From Brasenia schreberi (Eukaryota; Streptophyta; Magnoliopsida; Nymphaeales; Cabombaceae), in contig JAYKKT010000037.1 of NCBI GenBank assembly GCA_036023115.1, positions 1,913,501 to 1,977,500 on the forward strand: a stretch of DNA of 64,000 bases, in the 5' to 3' direction. The translations under genes were made by a program, and so were the position numbers. Position 1 is the stretch's first letter; every line of letters starts with the position of its first letter. Below are positions 51,470 to 62,400 of the stretch, piece after piece. Below the pieces are notes generated by a model. That model was not told the DNA's origin. It did not search any database and was given only the letters and a program-made list of their open reading frames with translations.

Positions 51470-52558
51470 GTCCCATCAATGGAAAACTGTAATTCGTTCA
51501 TTGAGGATTAGACTCTTATTGTTTCTTGTGTACACAGTGTGGCCTAATATAGATTTAGTTATTGATCTTAGTTTTCTCTCTTGTTCTCTTTCTTTTCCCA
51601 ACTCAATTGGGTCCACTTAGGGATTTTTTTCTTCTTTTTTGAAGGCCAAACTGTTGAAGGGAGTCTCAGAATTAATCAAGGAAGATCCAAAACTCTGATT
51701 CTCTGCCTTCTATAAACGAGGGACTAATTTAAAGCAACTTGAATAAGGCATTCTCATGTTCATGTCAATTTGGGACCGTATTCAAAAAAAGGATCTGATT
51801 GAAGACACAGCTCATGATATGTCTTCAACATACGATGCATAAATAAGAAGCCAAAACCTGTACTGTACGCAGTCAGCCATGATCCGTTCTGGCTAAACCG
51901 GAATCTGTACTGTGTACCATGGCCGGATGAGCAAAATGCTATTAATCAACAAGAACAAAAATCTCGTGGAGTCAAATCAATGCATCCCTGAAGTATATAA
52001 AAGGGAAGACCATCTCAGTGCGTGAACCACAAATTTTGGCAGCTGGCGGACAACAACAACAACTAAGCCTTTTCCCATACTAGACTGGCAGCTGGCGGGA
52101 CAGACATCTAAATATAATTTCTTCTTCAAATTCATTAAAAGTTCACAGCGGTGGTAGCCCAAACTATCAGCTGTCTGCTCGAGTAGCACCCTGTTTTTGT
52201 TCTCCACAGACCGTATTTTGTTCTGGAGAGGGGATCGAACAGAAAGGCAACAGAAGGTAAACAGTCAAGGCAGTTTACATTCTAATGAAAGAACTAACTT
52301 TTATTCTCGAGGAAAAATTTAGTTCCCCATGTCAATTGGAATGTCAAGTTTCCCTTGTTACAAAGAAACAACATTAGCCCCTCGCCGACAATGCGCACCT
52401 TTAATGCTGGTAGAAGCAGAAGGCTTCGTATTTAGCTAAGATTGATACAGACAACCTGCTATTATCCCCAATTGGTACAAGAGTCAAGGCAATTGGTTAC
52501 ATCAGTTTTCTCCTCGGGGAAAGCTAGGGTCACAGCCTCTTCAGAGGGAATGAACTAA
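51470..52558. other. Between PsbW and the LRR gene
   Basis: PsbW 3' UTR on the left. Around 52046-52080, CAACAACAACAACTAAGCCTTTTCCCA matches the tail of plant RTE LINEs or their SINEs, a short remnant. No gene seen. Confidence 0.4.
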
Positions 52559-55230
52559 TCAAAACTTGATTCTGCATTTGGGACGCAAGATCAACTTCCT
52601 TGTGTCTTCATCACAAGACTGAAACTGCAATGTAACTCGTAACATCAAAATCCACTAGAAATAGAAATAAATGAAACAGATGAATTTCTAACGTGCAAAA
52701 TTAGACTAGCTATGATATAAGCCCTTACATGCTGGATGCCAAACTGGGGAACCTGAACCCTTTTGGACCCATTAGCCAGACGCTTCGATTGAAAGGGACT
52801 GGTTAAACCAGCAAAATCATTGAAAACCTGCAGGCAAAAATAGCATTTGCATGCTTAATGATCACAAATTCGATGAATACTCGATGCATAGTGGACAAAG
52901 CTAAAGAACACAGTCTCTAAAGAAAATGACTCTTTGAGTTGTCATCTGTCAAATCTTTAATTTGAAAGAAGAAATCAACAAATCCCCTTTTTATCCCATA
53001 TATACAACAAGGACATTCCTGAAAATGAACTTGAGAACCATGCTATGTAGCCAGTGAACTCAAGATAATCAGCACGAGTCACCAGATAGTGACAACTTGA
53101 CTGAGCTTCCATAAACGAAAGTTGGATGAAACATAACAAAATCCTCTCCAAAGCATTTAAAATGAGAAGCTAATCAAGCATTTCACAGAGATCCCAATGT
53201 CAAACCGTATGAGGCAAAGAACGGAAGCTGTAAAATTCGCAAGCTTCAACGGTTTAACATGATATCTAAATTGGAGGTGGTTCCTAGAGACTCACTCGCA
53301 TATTACAGGTATAAGCAAGTACCTGATTTCGTATTTCACCAATCAGCTTCCTCTGGCACCCAGAAGCATGGACCACTTTCAACTTGGGGCACTGGAGAAG
53401 AAGATCCTCTATAGTGGCATGCGAAACAGAGTTGGTGAAAATTTATCACCACAGAAACCGTCATCAATTTAACCATCACTTCAGTAAGGTACCTGGTTGT
53501 AGATTGGGGCATGAATTGACATTTAGATCACAAAGCTCCGGACAGTTCAGGTACAAAGCCTACATTAAAAAGAACAATCAGAATCCCAAGAAAAGATTAA
53601 AAAATGGTTATTCCTTAAATTTTGATGTGTAAATGACATACATCTAAACCAGAGCAACCCCATAGGCTCAGTTTCTTTATTCGAGTGTTTTATTATTAGC
53701 TTTTGGCATATAGGCTGCATTTTAGCGGTTGGGCTCTGCTGATAGCCATGTTCAGACTCATTCTTTTCTGACAGCATTCCTTTTCCACCGAGAGCATCAT
53801 CATCAGAATAGGGATCCGTTATTGCCATCCCACAATCTATAAGCTGTAGGAGTGGCAACTGAGCTGCGGCAAATTGAATACCACCTGAAATCAAGAAAAC
53901 AATTTTACACATAAAAATGATAATAAACCAAGTATGGACCAGGAGTTGGCCCAAGGCTCCAGCTGATTAACTTATAATTCATAGAAAATGCAACTTGGCA
54001 GTTTATAAGCTAGATTTGAAACAACGAAACAGATCTTGGTAGAGTATCTTACAGCTAGGAGGAGCAAATAGCAGAAGTAACTCGAGTAACAAATATAACC
54101 TGAGTGCAAAAAATAAAAAAGGACAATTAAGTAGGAAAGATCTTTACTGGAGGTGATGTTGGGACATAGTGCCAGTAGAAGTCTCGATAGATTTTTCTGA
54201 AACACATTGCATATCATTCCGATGCCATTGTCTGTAATGCTCGATCTGAAAAATGAGATTTAAATCAATCTACATCCAAGTTCGAAAGATAAGGTCAACT
54301 TTGCTGCAGAAACCCGCTAATGGGATTATGTTTTTTTTCATTTAAACGAAAAACCTATTCCTTTTTATGAACAAGAAGAATAGCAAAACGTACCCACTAA
54401 GATCCAACAACTCTAGGATGCTATAACTTGATGCAATGGCAGCTACTGATGCATCTGTAATTTCTTTTCCAAGTAACAGAGAAAGCATGCGCAGACTCCT
54501 GCATTAACAAGCATTGCCTCATAGAGGTTATAGCTAGAAATCAAAAAACACATCAGGAAGCAAATATAAACAAGACCATAAAGGACAAATTACATGAAGA
54601 AATGCATACAAGTGCATGTCGCACAAATACTTGAACTCTGACAACATGGCAGAACTATTAGAGCATCATTTTCAGAAAATCAAGTAGCTACTAGAAAAAG
54701 ATAGAGCAAAACAAATGTTCTTTCCTTTAACTATGGAAGCACATATTGAAATGGATATCAATTGTACCCAGAATATGACAAAACATATCAGCATGAAACA
54801 TTGTTCAACTATTGTGCGCAGTTCCATTTGCCATGAAATCCAAGTTAGATCCAGGACAAGAAGGACAAAGGACAAAGGACAGCTTCTCCCAAGATTCTCT
54901 CCCATGCTGCACAAATCTGTGGAATCACTTGTATTGCGGATAAAATCAAGGGCAAGCTCTTTCAGGCTAGGAACGTTTAAGACCTACAAATTTGAGAAAA
55001 AACAACTGAACATCGACATTGAATTTGTCAAATTCTTTAGGATAGAGAAGTATTGACATACTATTAGTTAAAAACACAGAATTACCGTTTCACTCAAAGA
55101 GTAGAGATCTGATAACCAGAGGGTTATAAGGCTTGATGAACACAAGGTGAGCTGGCCAAGATTTGAACAACCCTCAATCTTTAGAACAGTAAGGCACTTG
55201 GATTCTGCTACAAAACAACCAAGTTCATCC
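52559..55230 (-). pseudogene. LRR/RNI-like protein (possibly F-box/LRR), C-terminal exons, frame-broken
   Basis: Minus-strand exons: 55086-55230 (ELGCFVAESK, VLKIEGCSNLGQLTL), 54983 to about 54880 (VLNVPSLKELALDFI, GENLGRSCP; donor unresolved), 54394-54498 (SLRMLSLLLGKEITDASVAA), 54148-54245 (SSITDNGIGMICNVF, LSRLLLALCPNITS), 53642-53884 (GIQFAAAQLPLLQLIDCG, CQKLIIKHSN), 53493-53559 (ALYLNCPELCDLNVNSCPNL), 53323-53408 (DLLLQCPKLKVVHASGCQ), 52739-52827 and 52559-52618 (or 52624). These are irregular leucine-rich repeats of RNI type, probably for substrate recognition. Near 53676-53682 two bases are missing relative to the expected N-L-K-K reading, shifting the frame to the exon end. The 54.9-kb exon also loses homology after RSCP. 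The N-terminal part is absent; a LINE lies just upstream. The F-box identity is recalled from plant homologues and not seen here. Confidence 0.7.
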
Positions 55231-55382
55231 CTGAAAGTTTGACATAATTCGGGAATGAAGAACAACTAGGAAGTTCTAGCCTTAAAATAAAATAAGCCAT
55301 TGATTTTAGCCATGGCATAAGCAATAAACCAACAAGCAGGATAGAGAATATCAACCTAAAAAAAAATAGATCATATCAATAT

Positions 55383-56839
55383 GATGCTCTTAACTCCGCC
55401 CATGTAAGGGATCACCCTTGCATTGATGGTCCCAAGCCGGATAAAGGAGGAGGGTTGTGTTAGGCTTCCGACAGCCAGCGTAAAACTTTGTCGGGTTTTT
55501 ATACCATAAATTACACAAATTATGAGCATTGTTTTGGGGCGTTCCTGCGTAACGACGCGCTGCAGAGCCCGAATGCAGTGATAAGTAAGCAAGGACCACT
55601 ACGTTTTCACCCGGATGTAGTGAATCAATTACAGAGAGGGTTCCTTGGATGGGTGTGGGTAAAAAAGTTAATCTTGCTACATTGCTGCCCGAATGTAGTG
55701 AATAATTTACAGAGAGGAGGGTCTCCACATTTTCAATATGAACGAATGCGGGGGATAAGAAAGCTAGTCCTAGATAATAAGATTCGTATTGGTTCTTAGA
55801 ATATCGGAACATTATCCGGTAAGCTAATGGAGGTGGTAGATACTATGATTCGGAGAAAGATTCATATTCTATGTTTATGAGAGACAAAGTAGGTTGGAGA
55901 AAAAGCAAAGTGGAATAATATGGCTATACATATTAGAAAAATGACAAAAGATGTGTTACATGAATCTAAGGGAGGTGTACTGGCACAAAAAGAAGCTTGG
56001 TGGTGGAGTGAAGTAGTGCAAAATAAAATCAAGGCAAAGAGGGCATGTTACAAATTACATTATGCTAAGAAAACTAATGAAACTTTAGAGACTTATAAGA
56101 AAGCAAAGAAGGAAGTAAAAAAGGGCGTCAATGAAGCAAAAGCTAAAATTTAGGAGGATTTATATAAAAAGCTCAACTCAAAAGTGGGTGAAAGAGATAT
56201 TTGTAGGATAGCTAGGGCTAGAGATAAGAAAACTAAAGATCTTAATTCTGTTAGATGCATCAAATACGAGCATGAAAAAATTCTAGTGGCAAATAATGAT
56301 ATAAGAAATAGATTAAAAAACTATTTTTATAAGCTTTTTAATGAAAATAAAGATGTTAGTATTAACTTAGGATTGTTATCCAAATCAGAAAAGTATATAA
56401 ACCATAATTTTTACCGACGTATCTAAAAGAATGAAGTCAAAGAGGCTCTTAAACATATGAAGGTTGGTAAAGCGGTAGGACCACACAATATTCCTATAGA
56501 AGTTTGGAAAGTCTTAAGAGAAACAAAAATCACTTGGCTCACGAGACTATTTAACAAAATATGGAGAAACCAAAAGATGCCTAAGGAATAGAGAGTGAGT
56601 ACACTTACACCTATAAGAATAAGGAAGACATTCAGAATTGTGTGAATTATCAGGGTATCAAGTTAATAAGTCATACTATGAAATTTTGGTAAAGAATTAT
56701 CAAACGTAGGTTAAAACAAATATCGAGTATAACAAAAAACCAATTTGGATTCATGCTAGGCAGATCTACCATTGAAGCAATTCACCTTTTGAGATGTCTT
56801 ATGAAACATTTTAGAACAAAAAAGAAAGACCTTCACATC
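55383..56839 (+). mobile_element. RTE-clade LINE, internally deleted and 3' truncated
   Basis: Plus strand. The 5' leader (GCCCATGTAAGGGATCACCC, GGAGGGTTGTGTTAGGCTTCC) is shared with the 42.9-kb copy. The start of the APE endonuclease is at about 55800 (NIGTLSGKLMEVVDTMIRRK, then ETK). The frame then jumps near 55915 to WNNMAIHIRKMTKDVLHESK and the pre-RT segment (55920-56426). RT follows (HMKVGKAVGPHNIPIEVWK near 56455). Most of the endonuclease is missing. The LINE stops at a MULE end (56840). Confidence 0.85.
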
Positions 56840-57200
56840 AGTGTTGTCTGACGCGTATCGTATCACATATCGCTGAGCTCCATGATACGGGTGTATCATA
56901 TCGTATCATACTTTAATATTTAAAATATATAAAAATATTTAAAAAATCAAGAAAACTTAGTACAAAATAAAAAAAATCAAGAAAAATCTGGTAATTGCTT
57001 TAAATTTATATAATACAAATTTTAGTACAGATTGAGCATTCAACATTGAACAATTGCATCCAAATTTATATATTTTGAATAAAAAAAAAGAAATACATTT
57101 ACATTTTACAAATTGTAATCAGGATCATCAACTAAATAATCTTCATCTTCCCCTTTGTGAAGATCCTCATCATCATCAACAACAACACCTTCTGCTTGGA
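56840..57200. mobile_element. MULE-like element, copy 3, left part only
   Basis: Starts AGTGTTGTCTGACGCGTATC, followed by CATGATACGGGTGTATCATA and the same AT-rich interior as copies 1 and 2 (TGGTAATTGCTTTAAAT, ACATTGAACAATTGCATCC, AAATAATCTTCATCTTC). Similarity fades near 57200 and no right-end AACACT terminus is found downstream. The right boundary is approximate. Confidence 0.8.
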
Positions 57201-57239
57201 AATCAAAATGATGAGTTCCATGAGTGGAAGGCAGAGTAC

Positions 57240-57497
57240 CTGCAAGCATTGGCCACAAGCAGCTTGATCGCGGGGTCCTACCGGACCACAGAATGCAGTC
57301 CAGCCATACTTTTGGCGCCAAGCCAGTGGCTTGTTGGCGTCCCAAGTGGAGCAGAATGCACTCACAGCCATAAGGTCCCAGTTGTTCTATGCCGGGTTGT
57401 AGTAGTGGTCGGTGGCTCTGGCAGTGGTTGCCTCGCTCACCGCCAACCCAGTAGCCAAGGCCGCTGCACACACCAAACAAGCCAGTTTGTGATCCAT
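57240..57497 (-). pseudogene. PR-4 (barwin-domain) first exon with premature stop
   Basis: Secreted defence protein family with barwin fold (chitin-binding, RNase or chitinase activity reported for members). Start ATG at 57497. The signal peptide reads MDHKLACLVCAAALATGLAV. The barwin start is DHYYNPA, stop, NNWDL, with TAG at 57387-57389 where the family has Gln (CAG). Beyond it the same frame continues [24 protein letters not shown] and CGQCLQ, ending at a usable donor CAG/GTACTC (57240/57239). No hevein domain, so class II type. The second exon is not found; MULE sequence follows. A single C-to-T change explains the stop, but loss of the second exon makes it a pseudogene regardless. Confidence 0.88.
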
Positions 57498-57560
57498 GGA
57501 GCTAATTGTACCACAATGCAAGTGTCAATGGTATGATGATCTAACGTGGATTGCTTGCAC

Positions 57561-57570
57561 CTATTTATAG
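57561..57570 (-). promoter_or_regulatory. TATA box of the PR-4 pseudogene
   Basis: CTATAAATAG on the minus strand, 64 bases upstream of the ATG, at normal distance for a short plant 5' UTR. The promoter was therefore carried along with the exon. Confidence 0.65.
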
Positions 57571-58769
57571 TTTGTGTCCCTTGTTTGATTCTCAAAAATA
57601 GCATTGAACTTTTCCGTCAGCTAAAGAAATTAGGTCTTTGAAATGTATAAGTTTTGCATGAAGGCCTTCTTTGGGAGTTCCAAATTCCAATATCGTGTTG
57701 TTGAAGCACAGGAACGTATTCAAATATGATAATTTTTGTACCCCATCTTTTTGCTAAAAAAAAGCGTTCTTCATCAAATTAGTAGGTTCTTTAATGGTGT
57801 GAACAATGATTCACTGAGAAAACTTATTCTTCACAAGGAGAAATGGCATCGAGGGAGGGTCTGATCTAGGGTTTGGAGCAAAGATAGAAGAACGAGAAAA
57901 AAGGTTTTATATTGTAGCTTCATCTAATTCAAACCATCCAAATTAGATCTAACAGCTCAAATAAAGAGTTCCTTCATAAGGGGGGTTCGTATTTGAGAAG
58001 CCCTATATAGGTTGGATATGCTCACCAATGATTCATATTTGACTATTGTTTTTTTTGGAGACATAAATATAATAACATTGTCTTCCATTTTTTCTTTAAA
58101 ATCCCTTTTTTTAAATTACATTAATATCATAAAAAAAGAGTAGACGTGAGTGAAAATGTCAGAAATGAGTATGATCCATCTCTCTCTCTCTCTATATACT
58201 TACATGGTTAAAAGCACCAGCGTTTATAGATCCACAAGGACCGCACCGGTTTATAAGGCAGGTCAGCCCATTGGGAAAGCTCTCTCAGATCTCCTTTTCT
58301 GATTCACGAGACTCGAATTTAAGACAATGATATGGGGGATCAACTCACACCTTGATGGTCATGAGTTCGGCCTCCTTACTGTACTAAAATAAAAAAGGGA
58401 TTCAAAGTTGAGACCTTGCTGAAGGAGAACTAAGTATTGGATCCGAACCAATATAGCTTTGTTCCATCTAATGCACTCATCTACATGCTAAGGTCAAACG
58501 CTCACAAAAATGAAAACTAAAACGAAACCTTTTCCCGTACTGAATGAGGTCGACTACATAAATCGATCGTTGCCTTGGCGCTTCATCTTGTGTCATATTA
58601 GCTTTTTAAATAAATAAAAAATCGTATTCTTTTGTTATATCACTTGGGAGGCATCTTTCGTCTCTTTCAATATTCAAACAAGTGGCGTCTGGTGAAAGGT
58701 AGAGTGTGGACACTTGGCCTAGACCCAGTAAACGGCTCTGATATGGATCCCAAAGGACAGTAATACCAA

Positions 58770-58850
<81 letters not shown>

Positions 58851-59430
58851 TTTAAACTATCAGAAATGATTAAGTGTAGTGAATAGGTAAGGCTCTCACG
58901 AAGAGCCGCTCCTGCTAATACAAAAGGGGTAGCCTTTTCATCGAGCGAGAAAGATCCTGTTACATGACGTAATAGCTATTGTAAGCGTCTTGTAAATGGT
59001 TGCACCCACACCATGGGACGGTAGTCGGGTTGAAGGCTATGGAACATTATTAGAACAACAAAAAATAAAGAGCCTTCTATCTATTTGATAGAAAAAATAT
59101 AGAGAGAGGGATCTAGATTAAGGCACCTTACCTACACTATAGGTAGGCGGTTAGACCTATAGTAGGAGTTACACTATAGGGGCCGCCTCGTCGGAGTTTT
59201 GAAAGTCAATCTCATAGGAGATCACTGTGATGCTCATGAAGCGGGAAGGACGCAACAACCTTTTGTGTTAGTGGGGTAGTATCACAATTAAGCGAGTAAA
59301 CTATAGGGCCACCCCATGGGAGTCAAGCGACTACCACTACCCATGGTAGGCCCACCTATAATTCTCCATGGGTTTACCATTGCTACTGTAAGCATTTCAT
59401 GGGCTTACTAATGCTATTGTAAGTGCCCCA
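57571..59430. other. Intergenic with LINE-tail remnant, no gene seen
   Basis: CCTTTTCCCGTACTGAATGA-GTCGACTACATAAATCG (about 58526-58566) is an old RTE or SINE 3'-tail motif. A TC-rich run lies at about 58180. No coding potential recognised. Confidence 0.4.
58771..58847. repeat. (TA)n microsatellite
   Basis: About 38 uninterrupted TA units. Confidence 0.97.
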
Positions 59431-59439
59431 TGTCATTAC

Positions 59440-62400
59440 CCATATGTCAGAAATGTGAATATGGACTTTTGAAGCGCCCAGTGATAGCGATGACTATATC
59501 CCATTGCCTCCTCAACATGCAGTGGAATAATCTTTATTGGAACAATCTATCTTCCTTCTAATGCCTCACGGCCATCATGTCCCCACGTGGAGAAGAGTTT
59601 CCTTTTAGATGCTCCTACTTGGTCCTAGTTAGTGAAGTCTCGCAAGTACATGCGCACACATAAACACGTAGAAATGGAAAAGGAAGAAGAAAAATTCAAT
59701 CTTTGCTATGTAAAGGTGGAAACCATCTTCTCTTATAATAGCTCAATAAGAGTTTAAATAATAAAATCCTATCAAGTGCAAATAGACCCAAACCAAATGA
59801 CATACTAAATGATCCAAAACTAGATCCAAATGACATTAAATGAAATCCAAATAATCTATATTCTCTAAATATCCTAATGTTGATCACATACAACCACATA
59901 TTACATAACCAAAGTAAATACAAAAACCTTAAATAAAACTACTTAAAGATGCACCCAAGGCTCAAGCCCAATGCGTGCACCGTTTGTATCATGCTCAACA
60001 CCTAGAATTAGCTATGTAGCAGCTCCCCCTCGGCCTTGAGGTCCCATTAAGTGAATTCAATCATAGTAACTACTCAAACTAAGTCGAGCTCCACCTCCAA
60101 CTGCATGCTTCCAACCTTCAAAATGTCAACTTGCTACCCAGACATAAGGATATTCATTTGTGCACAATGTACCAACATCCACTCGAGGAACTAGCGACCA
60201 CCATGACCACCTTGTTATTGAGTCCCGTTCGGTCTATGACATCACCGAAGTTGACTAGTCTCAAGCCGCACCACTAGTCACTCTGTAGCAGTACCTCCAA
60301 GGTCTCCTATGTGCAACTATCATCTTCCTAGTGTGCAATGTGCCCAACACCACACCACATGTGTATCACATGCTATACCTCTAGCGCCTGCACTCACTCC
60401 CCCGACTAGGCCTAACACTTGAATAGGTTGTTACACCTGCAACAGACATCCAACCTCATATAGACGCATGTGTCCCTTTCACACTCACCCCCACCTAGAA
60501 CCAACATCCCTAAGATGGCAAGTCTCTTTGTAATCTAAATCAAGGCATGATGATGTCATTCTCAATTAGGGATGACGTACAAGCGAGTAGGGGCTCCACC
60601 TAACCCCGCCCCACACAACTATTTTTCTTACTTGTTCTGCCCCGCCCCGCAGGTCTCGAAGTTTATGCTCCGCACCCACCCCACAGTCACCTCAGTCAAC
60701 TCACCCCATAATTATCAAGAAGTGCAATATTGCATAAACTGAAAAGCTAGAAACATAATTTGAAATCCTCCTTTTGGCATCAAAAAATTCTTTTATTGCT
60801 AACATAAAAATTAATATAAAAGAAGTACCTCTTCAGTTTTCGAGATGAATTATACAAACCTTCCATAAGCATATTCTAAACATATTTAGAGAAGAGCACA
60901 ACGTTAATAAGAGATCAACAACTTTAGATAAATTGGCGTAACCACATACTCAATTGACAAGAATGAAAATTTACTGCTACCTTTCTTCTCATAAGAAGAT
61001 CTTCATCCTATCTTTCTTCATGGGTTTTGTTACTATATTTCTTCCATAGGTTTTGCCAGAACTTGTAGATGTACGATTTGCAGAGGACTCACGAATGGAG
61101 AAGTTCTTCTCACAAGTGTTTTTATGAAAGATGGTAACAGTAAAATGTAACTTGCCATCATATTAGAAAACTAAATGTCACCCATAGTTAAATCATGCTC
61201 TCTAACAAAATTCTTCTGCCCTTTTTGAAAGGTCATACCTTCATTTCCCTTCAACAATTCAATTTCCCAATATCTATCAAGGTACTCTTTTACTATACTT
61301 GTTCCCAAATCTCTATTTGTTAGATGACTCAAAAATATAGACGGTGATGATGATTGAGGGACAATGGTGCAATGTTGAAAAAAATACAAAGGGGTGCTCT
61401 AATGCATGCAACCGACATAGGGATGGAGGTTGGACCATTGGAGGCAAAAGACTTGGTGTCACAACTATATATATAGTTCGGGGCATGTATACTACAAACT
61501 GACTTTGATCCGTCAAATGAGCTACAAACTTACTTTGACCTGTCTCACATCTCATTTGACCTATGCCCCACCCCATTGTAGGGTGAGTTTTTAGACCTAA
61601 AGACCCGCCCCATGAGGAGTGGGTCAAAGAAGATAGCTACAGGTCAGGTCCCAATTGTCATCCCTATCCTCAACATTGTAAATAATCTACCAACTGATGC
61701 ACTATTCAAACCCACACAAAAGATGAACCCTAGCTACTTCTCGTTCATGTATATGACTCCTCTAATATGTGGTACAACTACCAATATGTGAGAGAGTAAG
61801 AAATCATACTCAAGGATAAGTGGATACGAATCAAACTCTATCACTACTAAGTCAAGCTCCCATGACTAATATCCAACCCAGAGTCGGCATGCTCTTGTGA
61901 TCCCATCACTCTTTTGCATGCTAAATTCACCATCTTCACCTACTGACTCGAAGTTGCGACTACCAAGCCCATAAAACATGCAATGGTGGGTGATACCAAC
62001 AAATGTGTTGTCCCATAATCTACTAAGGTATGAATAACATGTCGACCTACCTGAACCTTCATGCACATGGCTACTAGATGTGGCTTGACTCTTACTTGTA
62101 TGTCACTCAAGAAGTGATAAGAGACCAATCCAATCTCACCAAGATCCTCATAATTGTATCTAAGTGACTCTACATGTAAAGAGGTCACCTGAGCAATGTG
62201 CTCATCATCATCAAACTAATGCTCCTTATCCTCAGCTATCAATGTAGCAAGCTTAGTCTTTTTGGGACACTCCCACATCAAATATGACCCTTGACAAATA
62301 AAGTAAGGCTCACACTACTTCCATCAACTACTTGCTAGAGGAGGCTTTTGGCCACCTAAAGAAGTACGCGGTTATTGGCTTGAAGATATAGTTGATTGAC

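Noticed and set aside
57106..57480. 124-codon minus-strand frame across the PR-4/MULE joint as a chimeric gene
   Set aside because: It is out of frame with the barwin coding sequence and owes its length to chance; no start context.
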